From: Lepus europaeus
Lineage: Eukaryota; Chordata; Mammalia; Lagomorpha; Leporidae
Assembly: GCF_033115175.1 (NCBI RefSeq)
Contig: NC_084838.1
Coordinates: forward strand, 40,713,468 to 40,777,467
Length of the DNA: 64,000 nucleotides
Reading direction: 5' to 3'
Translations under genes and position numbers: made by a program
The notes under the pieces: model-generated
Seen by the model: only the letters and a program-made list of their open reading frames with translations
Database searches by the model: none
Told to the model about the DNA's origin: nothing
Shown here: positions 1 to 12,015 of the stretch, piece by piece
Layout of the letters: every line of letters begins with the position of its first letter
Position numbering within the stretch: position 1 is the stretch's first letter

Positions 1-246
1 TTCACCCTCCAACAGCCGGCGCATCTTGCTGATCTGAAGCCAGGAGCCAGGCGCTTCTCCTGGTCTCCCATGCGGGTGCAGGGCCCAAGGACTTGGGCCA
101 TCCTCCACTGCCTTCCCGGGCCATAGCAGAGAGCTGGCCTGGAAGAGGGGCAACCGGGATAGAATCCGGCGCCCCAACCGGGACTAGAACCCGGTGTGCC
201 GGCGCCGCAAGGTGGAGGATTAGCCTGTTAAGCCACGGCGCCGGCC
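1..246 (-). mobile_element. Young CSINE, truncated by the window edge
   Basis: Ends in the reversed head gccacggcgccggcc; the tail lies outside the window. Confidence 0.9.
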
Positions 247-304
247 AGGGATATGGACCTCTTAACTGCTGGGTCAAGTGCCTCCTTGAGCCTCCCAAAA
301 TTGT

Positions 305-612
305 ATTTTTAAAGGTTTGTTTATTTATTGAAAGAGTGACAGAAAGCATAGAGTGAAAAGTCTTCCATCTGTGGTTCACTCTCCAATGGCTGAAACAGCT
401 ATATTTGGGCCAGACTAAAGCCAAGATGTAGGACCTCCATCCTGGTCTCCCACTTGAGTGGCAGGGGCCCAAAAACTTAGGCCATCTTGTGCTGCCTTTC
501 CAGGTACATTAGTAGGGAGCTACATCAGAAGCAAAGTAGCTGGGGCTTGAAGTGGCACTCCAGTATGGGGTGCCCAAATGGTAGCTTAATATGCTTTGCC
601 ACAACACTGGCC
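305..612 (-). mobile_element. Older CSINE
   Basis: Reversed tail aaaggtttgtttatttattg at the left, reversed head aacactggcc at the right. Confidence 0.85.
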
Positions 613-643
613 TGTTGAAATTATGCTTTAGAAAACTTATTCA

Positions 644-920
644 GGGGCCAACATTGTAACATAGCAGGTTAACACCAGCATCTCATTGGTGCCGTTTCAA
701 CTCCCAGCTGCTTTGATTTCAGTACAGTTCCCTGCTAAAGCATCTGGGAAAGCAGCAGCAGATGACCCAAGTCCTTGGGCTCCTGCACCCACGTGGAAGA
801 CCCAGATGAATCTCCTGGCTCAGCTCTGGCTGTTGCGGCCATTTGGGGAGTGAACCAGCAGATGGAAGATCAATCTCTCTCTCCGTGCTTCTGCCTTTCA
901 AATAAATAAATCTTTTAAAA
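644..920 (+). mobile_element. Older CSINE
   Basis: Head ggggccaacattgtaaca, tail caaataaataaatctttt. Confidence 0.85.
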
Positions 921-1061
921 ATTTTCATTTGTACCGTTGTATGAACAATTTTCCGTACTAGTAAACATCCTTCTACTGCATCATTCATAAAGGCTTATAA
1001 TAGTCACTTACCTAACTACACCTAATCCCCTCTGGTGTGTCACTAGTTTAAAATGCTAAAT

Positions 1062-1359
1062 GGGAGCTGGCACTGTGGTGTAGCAGGTGAAGCTGCTGCC
1101 GGCATCCCATATGAGTGCTGGTTCGAGTCCTGGCTTCTCTCTGCTAGTGACCTGGGGGAATCACAGCAGAAGATGGCCCAAGTCCTTGGGCCCCTGCACC
1201 CACATGGGAGACCCTAATGAAACTCCTGTCTTCAGCCTGGCCCAGCTCTGACCATTGTGGCCACCTGTGAGGTGAACCAGTGGATAGAGAATCTCTCTCT
1301 CAGTGTCTCTCCCTCTCTGTCTCTGTAACTCTGCTTTTCAAATAAGTAAATCTTAAAGA
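1062..1359 (+). mobile_element. Older CSINE with 9-bp target duplication
   Basis: aaaatgcta at 1050-1058 and 1360-1368 flanks the copy. The next 900 bp (1372-2278) is intron with no repeat or exon I can identify. Confidence 0.85.
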
Positions 1360-2376
1360 AAAATGCTACACGGTGGTTAAAACTGTTCACTCATCTGTAT
1401 TTCCTTAGTGTAAATTCCTTTAATTGGAATTGCAGGATATACTTGGTTTTCCTCTTCGATATGCACTATCTCTTTATTTTCTATTGTCTTTGTTGGTCTT
1501 GGCTCTCTGCTTTCCTGCTCCTCACTTTTTAAGTTTGGGAGAGGGAATGGGTTCATCCACTTTAATTTCAGTTGTCCTTGCTTTCCCTCACTTTGAACAG
1601 ACACAGGCTACCCACCTGTCTTTTCTTGTCTAACCACAATATAATTTATCTTTATGTCAATGTGACCTGCTTGAATTTGCTTTTCTTTCCCTATTAGGCT
1701 TCAGTGGTATAGAAACTGAGGCTCCTCCTGTTTTTTCTCCTAAAGCCACCGTGACCTTTGTATATACCCATTTACATATGTCTCTGTACATACCCACTCA
1801 TGCAGAGATGTGCTTACTTTACCAGTCTTGTGTCTGAGCCACGGCCTTAGCTTGCTTTCTTCTCCTCTGTCATGGAATGTAAGCCGCAGGGAGTTTGAAC
1901 CTCTGGCTTACCTTGCCTTGCTTGCTAGTTTCTGGCAAGGATCCCAGTGGGTTACTGTTACTGGGGGAATGTTAACAGGAGCTGCATGAAGCCTTGCTAG
2001 TCCCTTGTCAGAGAGCTGGGGGAGTTTCTGTAGCAGCTCATCCCCATCTCTTCCCCTAGGAGCAGGAAGGCCCTATCCTTCATATGGTTCTTGTCATTCC
2101 TCTGCAAGGATGAGGAGAAGGTGGGGGTAAACTCTGGTTTCTGGAGCTCTCTTCAGACTTACCTGTTCAATTTTCCATCCCTTGTATCAAATGTTTTTCA
2201 TTTAGTGAGAAGCCTTTCTTTGAATTGCAAGACTGAACATCAGAAGTATTACTGTTAGTCATAATTAGTTAAAAGTTAAAGCACCTATGCTATGCCAGGG
2301 TCTGTGCTAGGCACTTCTTATTTTATTGATTTCTTTGCAGCCTGTATGAGATCAATTATATTAAAATTTACAGATG

Positions 2377-2584
2377 AGGGGCAGGTGCTGTGGCCTAGTG
2401 GGCTAAGCCTCTGCCTGCAGCACCAGCATTTCCTATGGTGCCAATTCATGTCCCGGCTGCTCCACTTCCAATCTGGATCTCTGCTGTGGCCTGGGAAGGC
2501 AATAGAAGATGGCCCCTACACCTTCGTGGGAGACCCAGAAAAAGCTTCGGGCTCATAGTTTCAGAGTGACCAGTGGATGGAAGA

Positions 2585-2621
<37 letters not shown>

Positions 2622-2660
2622 ATAATTCTCTTTCTCAAATAAATAAATAAAATCTTTAAA
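2377..2660 (+). mobile_element. Older CSINE inside MIR (first of three)
   Basis: Carries a (CT)n tract at 2590-2618 and is flanked by copies of atttacaga. Confidence 0.85.
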
Positions 2661-2676
2661 AAAAAATTTTACAGAG

Positions 2677-2980
2677 ACCAGCGCCGTGGCTTAACAGGCT
2701 AATCCTCTGTTCTAGTCCCAGTTGGGGCGCCGGATTCTATCCCGGTTGCCCCTCTTCCAGGCCAGCTCTCTGCTATGGCCCAGGAAGGCAGTGGAGGATG
2801 GCCCAAGTCCTTGGGCCCTGCACCCACATTGTAGACCAGGAGAAGCACCTGGCTCCTGGCTTCGGATCAGTGAGATGCGCCGGCCGCAGCGGCCATTGGA
2901 GGGTGAACCAACGGCAAAGAAAGACCTTTCTCTCTGTCTCTCTCTCACTGTCCACTCTGCCTGTCAAAAAAAAAAAAAAA
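2677..2980 (+). mobile_element. Young CSINE inside MIR (second of three), internal deletion
   Basis: About 30 bp between the A- and B-box regions are missing: aatcctctg runs straight into ttctagtccc. Confidence 0.88.
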
Positions 2981-2997
2981 AAAATTTACAGATGAGT

Positions 2998-3330
2998 GGG
3001 GCCAGCATCGTGGCACAGCCAGTTAAGCAGCTGCCCACAACACTGGCATCTCGTATGGCTACTGGTTTGAGTCCTAGCTTGTTCCACTTTCAATCTAGCT
3101 CCCTGCTGATACACCTGGGAAGGCAGCAGAAGACGGCCCAAGTCCTTGGGCCACTTTACCACATGGGAGACTGAATGGAACTGGCTTCATCCTGACCCAA
3201 CCCTGGCTGTCTTGGCCATTTGGAAAATGGATCAGCTGATGGAAGATTCTCTCTCTCTCTCTCTCTCTTTCTCGTGTGTGTGTGTGTCTCCACCTCTATT
3301 TCTGTAATTCTGCTGTCAAATCTTTAAAAA
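2998..3330 (+). mobile_element. Older CSINE inside MIR (third of three)
   Basis: Head ggggccagcatcgtggcac. The tail is followed by the resumed MIR at ataatttacagat. Confidence 0.85.
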
Positions 3331-3491
3331 ATAATTTACAGATAGAAACAAGATTCAGAAAGGTTAAGTGACTTGTGCAAGCTCATACAGCTACTAGGTA
3401 ACCAACCTGGACTTCTCCAAACCTGGAGATACTGGACTTGGTTGGAAATGCATAAATGAAACCTTTTCTTCTCACCTGTTCTGGATCCCTC

Positions 3492-3805
3492 GGGAACTGG
3501 CATAGTGGCACAGCAGGTTAAGCCATTGCCTACTATGCCACCATTCCATATGAATGCCATTTAAGTTCTGGCTTTTCAACTTCCAACCCAGCTCCCTATT
3601 AATGTGCCTGGGAAGGCAGCAGATGATGGCCCAAGTCCTTGGGTCCTTGCCACCCACGTGGGAGACCAGGATGGAGCCCTAGTATCCTGACGTGGGCCTT
3701 GTCCAGCCCTGGCTGCTGTGGCCATCTGGAGAATGAGCCAGCAAGTGGAAGATCAGTCGATCTCTCTGTAACTCTGCCTTTAAACTAAATAAATAAATCT
3801 TTAAA
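3492..3805 (+). mobile_element. Older CSINE
   Basis: Head gggaactggcatagtggcac, tail taaataaataaatctttaaa. Confidence 0.85.
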
Positions 3806-3819
3806 GAAGAACCATTCTA

Positions 3820-4312
3820 GGCCAGTGTTGTGGCATAGCTTGTAAAGCCACTGCCTGCAGTTACCAGCATCTCATGTGGATGCCAGTTTGAGTACTGGCT
3901 GCTCCACTTATGTGTTTTTGTTTTTTAAGATTTATTTTATTTATTTGAAAGGCAGAGTTATACAGACGGAGAAACAGAAAGAGATCTTCGATCCACTGGT
4001 TCACTCCCCAAATGACTGCTATGGCCATGGCTGGGCCAGGCCAAAGTCAGGAGCTTCTTCCAGGTCTCCCACATGGGTGTAGGGGCCCAAGCACCTGGGT
4101 CATCCTCTGCTGGATTAGCAGGGAGCTGGATCAGGAGTGGAGTAGCTAGGACTCAAATTGGTGCCCACATGGAATGCTGGTACTGCAAGCAGCAGCTTAA
4201 TACAGTACCAGCTGCTGGCTGCTCCACTTCTGATACAGCTGCCTGCTCATGGCCTGGGAAAAGCAGCAGAAAATGGCACAAGTACTTGGACCCCTGCCAC
4301 CTTGTGGTAAGA
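3820..4312 (+). mobile_element. Older CSINE split by a - CSINE
   Basis: 5' part 3820-3909, 3' part 4215-4312. The joint repeats ctggctgctccactt (3895-3909 and 4215-4229), the 15-bp duplication of the inner insertion. Confidence 0.85.
3910..4214 (-). mobile_element. Older CSINE inserted in the preceding copy
   Basis: Starts with reversed tail ttttttaagatttatttta and ends in reversed head agtaccagctg. Confidence 0.85.
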
Positions 4313-4318
4313 GGGCAT

Positions 4319-4659
4319 TTTCTTTCTTTCTTTCTTTCTTTTTTTTTTTAAATTAATTAATTAATTAATTAATTTGGAAGGCAGATACAGAGAAAAAAGG
4401 AGAGAGAGAAATCTTCCATCTGCTGATTCACTCCCCAAATGGCCACAACAGCTGGGGGTGGGCCAGGAGCCAGGAGCTCCATCTGGGTCTTCCAGATAGG
4501 TACAAGGGACCAAGCACTTAGGCCATCTTCCACTGCTTTCCTAGGCACATAGGTAGGAAGCTGGATTGAAACTGGAGCAACTGGGACTCAAACCAGTGCC
4601 AAGATGGGATACTGGCACAGTAGGCGGAGGCTGAACCTCCTACACCACTGCACCAGCCC
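4319..4659 (-). mobile_element. Older CSINE with (TTTC)n and (AATT)n tail
   Basis: The reversed A-tail has become tttctttctttc followed by attaattaattaatt. Reversed head caccagccc at 4659. Confidence 0.85.
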
Positions 4660-4745
4660 ACAGCCCTCAGATTCTATAGGAGAAACTCAGATTTTTCCAA
4701 ATTGTAGTTCAGTTTATACTTACCTCTTATCAAACTCACTGCCCC

Positions 4746-5030
4746 TGGGACGAGTGTTGTGCTGTAGCAAGTTAAGCTGCTGCTTGTGACACTAGCATCC
4801 TGTATCAGAGTACCGGTTCAAGTCCTGGCTATTCTGCTTCCAGTATTGCTTCCTGGCAAGGCAGCAGAAGATAGCCCAGGAACTTGGGTCCCTGCCACAC
4901 ATGTGGAAGACTTAGGAGTTCCAGGTTCCTGGTTTTCACCTGGCACAGATCTGACTGTTATGGCCATTTGGGGAGTGAACCAGCAGATGGAAGACCTCTC
5001 TCTGTCACTTTGCCTTTCAAATTGTTTTTT
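4746..5030 (+). mobile_element. Older CSINE
   Basis: Head gggacgagtgttgtgctgta, tail ctttgcctttcaaattg. 5031-5325 is unannotated intron. Confidence 0.85.
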
Positions 5031-5339
5031 AAATGTAAAAACTTCCTGCTTCTGTATTACAGAACAGACACTATATGGATCAGTGCTCAACCTTCAATGG
5101 AAGTAGCAGATTCTGATTTGATAGGTCTGTGTCCAGCCAGTGCTTCAACATTTCTCAGAAGCGCTTGTGTATTCCTTTGAGTACTAGAGGTCTATATCAT
5201 TGGCTGTTAAGCTTGGGAATCGTAAGACTTACATGGAGGAAGTTGAAAAAAATTCAATTTTGGTGGATGCAAATTCAGAAATTTGTAAAGAACTTGTAGG
5301 ATAGGGCCTGAATTTTTGTTAAATTCCCCAGTTTATTTT

Positions 5340-5684
5340 TTTTTTATTTTTATTTTTTACTTTGTTGACAGGCAAAGTTAGACAATGAGAGAGAGAGAGA
5401 CAGAAAGAAAGGTCTTCCTTCTGTTGGTTTACCCCCCAAATGGCCGCTACAGCCGGCGCACTGAGCCAATCCGAAGCCAGAAGCCAGGTGCTTCTTCCTG
5501 GTCTCCCATGCGGGTGCAGGGCCCCAGCACTTGGGCCATCCTCCACTGCCTTCCTGGGCCACAGCAGAGAGCTGGACTGGAAGAGGAGCAACCGGGACAG
5601 AACCGGCACCCCAACCAGGACTAAAACCTGGGGTGCCGGCGCCGCAGGTGGAGGATTAGCTTAGTGAGCCACAGCGCTGGCCTG
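5340..5684 (-). mobile_element. CSINE, intermediate type, with 14-bp target duplication
   Basis: ccccagtttatttt at 5326-5339 and 5685-5698. The reversed tail reads gacaggcaaagttagac, intermediate between the two types. Confidence 0.88.
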
Positions 5685-5690
5685 CCCCAG

Positions 5691-6325
5691 TTTATTTTAA
5701 GATTTATTTTGGGGGCTGGCTCTGTGGCATAGCTGGTAAAGCTATTGCCCGCAGTGTCGGCGTCCCATATGGGCATTGGTTTGAGTCCCAGCTGCTCTAC
5801 TTCCAATCCAGCTCCCTGCTAAAGCAACTGGGAAAGCAATGGAAGATGGTCCAAGTCCTTGGGCCCCCCTATACCCACTTGGGAAACCTGGAAGAAGCTC
5901 CTAGCTCCTGGCTTCAGATCAGCCCGGCTCTAGCCATTGTAGCCACGTGGGGAGTAAACTAGCAGATGGAAGACCTCTCTCTCTCTCTGCCTCTGCCTCT
6001 TCCTGTAACTCTGCTTTTCAACTAAATAAATAAATCATTAAAAAAAAAAAAGATTCATTTTTGTTTATTTGAAAGAGACAGAGAGAGAGATTTCCTGTCT
6101 GCAGTTCACTTACCAAATGTCTACAACAGCAAAGCTGGAGCCAGGAGCTTGAAACTCAATCTTCCTCATGGGTAATAGGGACCCATGTACTTGGGACATC
6201 ACCTCCTAGATGAGCAGGAAGCTGGAGCAAAAGGAGAAGAGCCAGGGTTTGAACCAAGAACTCTAGTATAGGATGCAGGCATCCCAAGAAGCATCTTAAT
6301 TAACCATTGTATCAAATGCCTGCCC
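5691..6325 (-). mobile_element. Older CSINE split by a + CSINE
   Basis: Its reversed tail (5691-5710) also served as the target of the 5340-5684 insertion. The body resumes at 6051 and ends with reversed head aatgcctgccc. Confidence 0.75.
5711..6050 (+). mobile_element. Older CSINE inserted in the preceding copy
   Basis: Flanked by aagatttatttt and aagattcatttt. Confidence 0.85.
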
Positions 6326-6334
6326 TGATGGCAA

Positions 6335-6638
6335 ATTTTTTTTTTTTAAGACTTATTTATTTGAAAGGCAGAGTACAGAGAGATCTTCCATCCACTGGTT
6401 CACTGCCTAAATGCTCTCAATAGGCTGGGCCAGGCCGAAGCGAGGAACCACTAACTCCATTTGGGTCTCCCAAGTGGGTGGCAGGGGCCTAAGTCCCTGG
6501 GCCATCTTCTGCTTTCCCAGGTGTGTTTAGCAGGGAGCTGGATTGGAAGCAGAGCAGCAGGACTCAAACCAGTGCTCTGATGCAGGATGCCAGCTTTGCA
6601 GGTGATGGCTTAAACTGCTGTGCCACAACACCAGCCCC
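6335..6638 (-). mobile_element. Older CSINE
   Basis: Reversed tail aagacttatttatttgaaag, reversed head acaccagcccc. Confidence 0.85.
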
Positions 6639-6640
6639 AG

Positions 6641-6830
6641 GATTTTATTTATTTATTGAAAGACAGATGGTCAGAGACAGAGATCTTCCTTCTGCTGGTT
6701 TATTACCCAAATGTCCTCAACAGCCAGGGCTGTGCCAGACTGAAGCCAGGAGTCTGGAACTCAGTTGAGGTCTGCCATGTGGGTGGCAGGGATCCAACTT
6801 GGGCTATCACTTGCTGCCTTCCAAGGTGTA
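6641..6830 (-). mobile_element. Older CSINE lacking its head
   Basis: Abuts the previous copy; stops at ccttccaaggtgtac. Confidence 0.75.
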
Positions 6831-7049
6831 CATTTGATGACAGGATTCTAATACAGCTTGCTAGGCTGTGATGTATATGAGGGCAGAGATTTTTTTTCTC
6901 TAATCATAGTTGTGCATTTGTAGCACCTAGAACAGTATTGGTGGATGAAGGAAGGAAGGAACTGTTGAATCACATGAAGTGTTTGATAATAACTTCCTCT
7001 AAGGCTGATATTTTCCAAAAAACGTTTCTCTGAGTTGGAGGCTAATAGA

Positions 7050-7150
7050 GTTTAGGTTGATAAAGAGGTAAAGGAAGCACTTCAGACAGAGATAGCAGCA
7101 TGAGCAAAGGCAGGGAGGCCTAGAAGTGAGTGTGTATGCCAGATAGAAGC
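7050..7150 (-). mobile_element. Possible L2 fragment
   Basis: gcacttcagacagagatagc, agcatgagcaaaggcaggga and ggcctagaag resemble the same antisense L2 region as at 9738, further inward. Confidence 0.35.
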
Positions 7151-7227
7151 ATTACATAGCATTAACTTATTTGTCATGTGTCTCCAGTTGTTCCAGAAAG
7201 CCTAGTAATATTTATAGGGATGTTTAC

Positions 7228-7454
7228 AGGGCTGGGCCAGGCTGAAGCCAGGAGCCAGGAGCCAGGAGCTTCTTCTGGGTCTCCCATATGGGTGCAGGGG
7301 CCCAAGCACTTGGATTATCCTCCACTGCTTTCCCAGCCAGGTGTGTTAGCAGGGAGCTGGATCTGAAGTGGAGTAGCCAGGACTACAACAAGTGCCCATA
7401 TGGGATGCGGGCACTGCAGGCAGCAGTTTTACCCCTATGCCACAGGGCTGGCCC

Positions 7455-7456
<2 letters not shown>
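7228..7456 (-). mobile_element. Older CSINE lacking its tail
   Basis: Body to reversed head cagggctggcccc. It runs directly into the TA repeat. Confidence 0.8.
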
Positions 7457-7499
<43 letters not shown>

Positions 7500-7506
7500 A
7501 TATATT
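7457..7506. repeat. (TA)n microsatellite
   Basis: About 50 bp of tatata with two g interruptions. Confidence 0.95.
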
Positions 7507-8154
7507 TTTTCTTTTAAAGATTTACTTATTTGGCCGGCGCCGTGGCTCAACAGGCTAATTCTCCGCCTTGCGGCGCCGGCACACCGGGTTCTTGTCCCGG
7601 TTGGGGCGCCGGATTCTAACCTGGTTGCCCCTCTTCCAGGCCAGCTCTCTGCTATGGCCCGGGAAGGCAGTGGAGGATGGCCCAAGTCCTTGGGCCCTGC
7701 ACCCGCATGGGAGACCAGGAGAAGCACCTGGCTCCTGGCTTTGGATCAGTGAGATGCGCCAGCCGCAGCGGCCATTGGAGGGTGAACCAATGGCAAAGAA
7801 AGACCTTTCTCTCTGTCTCTCTCTCTCTCTCACTATCCACTCTGCCTGTCAAAAAAAAATAATAACTTAAAAAAAAAAAAATTTACTTATTTGAGAGGCA
7901 GAGTTAACAGAGGAGAGACTCGTTCATTCCCCAAATGGCCACAGTGGCTGGAGCTGGGCCAATCCAGAACCAGGAGCCAGGAGCTTCTTCCAGGTCTCCT
8001 ACATGGATGCAGAGGCCCAGGCATCATTCACTGCTTTCCCAGGCCATTAGGGAGCCGGATTGGAAGTGGAGCATCTGGGACTAAAACCGATGCCCATATG
8101 GGATGCCTGTGCTGCAGGTGGAGGCTCAACCTGCTGTGCCACAGTGCTGGCCCC
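7507..8154 (-). mobile_element. Older CSINE split by a young + CSINE
   Basis: Reversed tail at 7507-7519, body from 7893, reversed head agtgctggcccc at 8154. Confidence 0.85.
7532..7880 (+). mobile_element. Young CSINE with 12-bp target duplication
   Basis: atttacttattt at 7520-7531 and 7881-7892. Full length with B-box-like gggttcttgtcccgg. Confidence 0.92.
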
Positions 8155-8412
8155 AGGACTTTTCTTGTATTTACAGGTATCTGTGTAGGTGAGGATTAGG
8201 TGTATAAAATATGCCCAAACTGATAGACAGCTGTGTTTTTCTTTGGCTCTTTGTGTCCATAGTCTAATTTAAGGCCTCTTCAAAATCTCAGGTAGTGCTT
8301 ACTATTTCCTTTCTGTGTCCATGTAGCATATTGTACCTATTCCAACATTATATTTACTTGTTTTGTTTCATTTGACTAATAGCTCTCACCATGCCTTTAA
8401 TAATCCCCAGAG

Positions 8413-8742
8413 TTGGAGCCCGTGTTGTGGCATAGCGAGTAAAGCTACCATGTGATGCTGGCATCCCATGTGGGCACTGGTTCAAATCCTGGCTGCTTTG
8501 CTTCCTATCTGGTTTCCTAATCATGGCCTGGGAAAAGCAGCAGAAGATGGGCCAAGTCCTTGGGCCCTTGCACTCACATGGGAGACCCAGATGAAGTTCC
8601 TGTCACCTGGCTCTGGCCTGGCCCAGTCCTGGCCATTGCAGCCATCTAGGGAGTGAACCAGAGGATGGACGATTCTCTCTCTCCATCTGTCTCTCCCTCT
8701 CTCTATAACTCTGGCTTTCAACTAAGTAAATCTTTCAAACAA
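8413..8742 (+). mobile_element. Older CSINE
   Basis: Head tggagcccgtgttgtggcat, tail caactaagtaaatctttc. Confidence 0.85.
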
Positions 8743-8852
8743 AATAATAATTCCCTGTGTTAAGCATGGCATTAATTAAATGTTTGAATGATCATTGAAC
8801 AAATAGATGTGTATACCCAGTGTCAGTCACATTAAATAGAAACTGTGTTCAT

Positions 8853-9457
<605 letters not shown>

Positions 9458-9737
9458 TAGCCTTGTTTTAAATGGGACCCAGTAGGTAACATGGATCCTC
9501 TTTCCCCTGCCCCAGCCCACTTGGGAGGGGTAGGATCCTATACATTTCTGCTGACTCTAGGGACTTAGGGATGGAGAAAGCAGAAGGCAGACTGGGCTGC
9601 TTATGGGATGTATCAGGCATATTGACAGAGTGTGTGTATATTTGACAAAGAGGCCATACACTTTGGGGGCCATCAGCAGTGTGTTTCCATTGGAATCCAG
9701 TGTCCACATATCTTCCACTACCCATAGTCAGCAAATT

Positions 9738-10140
9738 TTATGAAGTCATTCATCCAGCAACTATTTATTGAGTCTTCTATGGCCAGGCATTGTTTGAGAC
9801 TAGGGACACAGCAATAAAGGAAACAGACAAGGCCCTTAGCTCTTGAAGCCTGCATTCTAGTGGACTGTGACATGTAAGCCAATTTACAGCTGTATCAACC
9901 AATAAATTTTCCCAGTACCATGTCAGATGGGATAAGTGCCGTGAAGAATGAAGACAAGCTAAAGGGATAGAGAGTGAGGTGAAACATACTGTTTCAGAGG
10001 ATCTTCAGGGAAAACCTCATTTGAGCAGGGAGACTTAAAGGAAATGACAGTACGAGTTACATTGATGCCTGAAGTACAACAGTTCCAGATAGAAAATAGA
10101 ATGCCCAAAGACCTCCCAAGGGGGAAGGCTAGAGCTGTGT
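9738..10140 (-). mobile_element. L2-like LINE remnant
   Basis: tcattcatccagcaactatt, tattgagtcttctatggcca, ggcattgtttgagactaggg and ctgcattctagtggactgtg fit the antisense 3' part of a mammalian L2. It fills much of the intron between exons 3 and 4. The rest of that intron shows nothing I can name. Confidence 0.55.
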
Positions 10141-10338
10141 CCCCTGGATTTAGTTAGTACTCACAAAAGGCCTATTGCATTCCAACCTTGAGCTCCAGAG
10201 AGAGCCTAAATATTATAGGATCATGCCCTGTGGGTTGAGATCACTAGAGACTTGAGTTGAAATTTATTGTTCATGACAATCCTTATTTCACTAACTTCTT
10301 GTTTTCCTTCCTGTACGTGTCACTTTGTCCTCTTCCAG

Positions 10339-10399
10339 GATGGACACAAGGACTGGATCTTTTCCATTGCCTGGATCAGTGACACTATGGCAGTGTCTG
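10339..10399 (+). CDS. DCAF12: DCAF12 coding exon (probably exon 4)
   Basis: A short 61-nt exon encoding DGHKDWIFSIAWISDTMAVS plus one base of the next codon. The acceptor is ctcttccag|gat and the donor is tctg|gtaaag. It starts the canonical WD40 blade opened by the GH dipeptide (GHKDW), whose LWE end is in the next exon. The leftover G joins GC of the next exon to make a Gly codon, so the frame is kept. Confidence 0.94.
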
Positions 10400-10567
10400 G
10401 TAAAGTTGCATTTTTATAGGGAGCCTTTGGGGTGGTAGGAAGATGGGTTGAAAGGGGATAGCAGTAAGATAGGAAATAACCCAGTAAGCTGAGAGCACTG
10501 GGCGTAGGTCAGGAGGCCTTGTTTCCAGGACTGGCTCTTTCTCAGACTTACCTTGTAGTTTTCTTCG

Positions 10568-10575
10568 TTTCTCCT

Positions 10576-10615
<40 letters not shown>

Positions 10616-10899
10616 TTTGAAAGGCAGAGTTACAGAGAGGCAGAGGCAGAGAGACAGAGGTCTTCCATCCACTGGTTCACTCCGCAGATGGCTGGATGTG
10701 CTGATCCAAAGCCAGGAGCTTCTTCTGGGTCTCCCACATGGGTGCAGGGCCCAAGCACTTGGGTCATCTTCTACTGCTTTCCCAGGCCATAGCAGAGAGC
10801 TGGATCAGAAGTGGAGCAGCCAGGTCTCGAATCGGTCCCAATATGGGATGCCAGCACTGCAGGCAGCGGCTTTACCCACCACACTGCAGCACCAACCCC
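10568..10899 (-). mobile_element. Older CSINE with long poly(T) side
   Basis: Lies 170 bp after the exon 4 donor. Reversed head gcaccaacccc. Confidence 0.87.
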
Positions 10900-11209
10900 T
10901 CTTCTGTATTTTAAATTCCTAAATGGGAGGTACTGGCATATTTCACTATTTGTATTTTGCCTTGGTCCCAAAAGCATGTGTGGGAACATGTTAGCCACAA
11001 TGTTTTTGTAGGGTTTCATCGAAATAATGATTGTGAACGTGTTTTGGAAAAGTTGATATGCTCTTTGAAATATTGGAAGCAATTATCCTTTTCTGTATAA
11101 CTGTTTAGCATGAAGTTTCTTATTAGTAAAGATACAAGATTGCAAGGGGTGAGGGAGGTTGGGATTTCTTCTCCAGTGGTTAAAACAGATTAAAAAACAT
11201 GGAGAAATG

Positions 11210-11538
11210 GGCCGGTGCCGTGGCTCAACAGGCTAATCCTCCACCTTGCGGCGCCGGCACACCGGGTTCTAGTCCCGGTTGGGGCGCCGGATTCTATCCC
11301 GGTTGCCCCTCTTCCAGGCCAGCTCTCTGCTATGGCCCGGGAAGGCAGTGGAGGGTGGCCCAAGTCCTTGGGCCCTGCACCCGCATGGGAGACCAGGAGA
11401 AGCACCTGGCTTCTGGCTTCGGATCAACGAGATGCGCCGGCCGCAGCGGCCATTGAAGGGTGAACCAATGGCAAAAAGGAAGGCCTTTTTCTCTCACTAT
11501 CCACTCTGCCTGTCAAAAAAAAAAAAAAAAAAAAAAAA
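11210..11538 (+). mobile_element. Young CSINE with 9-bp target duplication
   Basis: ggagaaatg at 11201-11209 and 11539-11547. Confidence 0.93.
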
Positions 11539-11685
11539 GGAGAAATGAATTTAGAGAAACTAACCTAGAGTTACATGGCTACTTTCTGGGTACCCACAGC
11601 AGCCTAAAAAGTTGGCTCAGAGTGCTCAGCAGTTTTGCTGGGTACCCATTCTACCTCATTCCAGATTACCAAGAAAAATACTTTA

Positions 11686-12015
11686 TCCTCCGCCTTGCGG
11701 CGCCGGCACACCGGGTTCTAGTCCCGGTCGGGGCACCGATCCTGTCCCGGTTGCCCCTCTTCCAGGCCAGCTCTCTGCTGTGGCCAGGGAGTGCAGTGGA
11801 GGACGGCCCAAGTGCTTGGGCCCTGCACCCCATGGGAGACCAGGATAAGCACCTGGCTCCTGCCATCGGAACAGCGCAGTGTGCCGGCCGCAGCGCGCTA
11901 CCGCGGTGGCCATTAGAGGGTGAACCAACGGCAAAGGAAGACCTTTCTCTCTGTCTCTCTCTCTCTCTCACTGTCCACTCTGCCTGTCAAAAATAAAAAA
12001 AAAAAAAAAGAAAAA
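11686..12015 (+). mobile_element. Young CSINE, 5'-truncated, with 15-bp target duplication
   Basis: aagaaaaatacttta at 11671-11685 and 12016-12030. The copy starts at tcctccgccttgcgg, so the A-box head was lost at insertion. Confidence 0.93.

Larger units (their letters stand above)
2279..3430 (-). mobile_element. MIR remnant split by three + CSINEs
   Basis: MIR pieces: 2279-2376 (gccagggtctgtgctaggca), the short ttacagatgag stretch, and 3331-3430 (gattcagaaaggttaagtga, cttgtgcaagctcatacagc). CSINEs occupy 2377-2660, 2677-2980 and 2998-3330. Four copies of a(a)atttacaga mark the serial target duplications. Confidence 0.8.

Noticed and set aside
1377-1633. Overlapping short frames on both strands in a DCAF12 intron
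   Set aside because: AT-rich intronic sequence without domain or splice context.
7532-7880. Functional tRNA gene suggested by A- and B-box-like sequences in CSINE heads
   Set aside because: The boxes belong to tRNA-derived SINEs; no cloverleaf or anticodon stem can be drawn.
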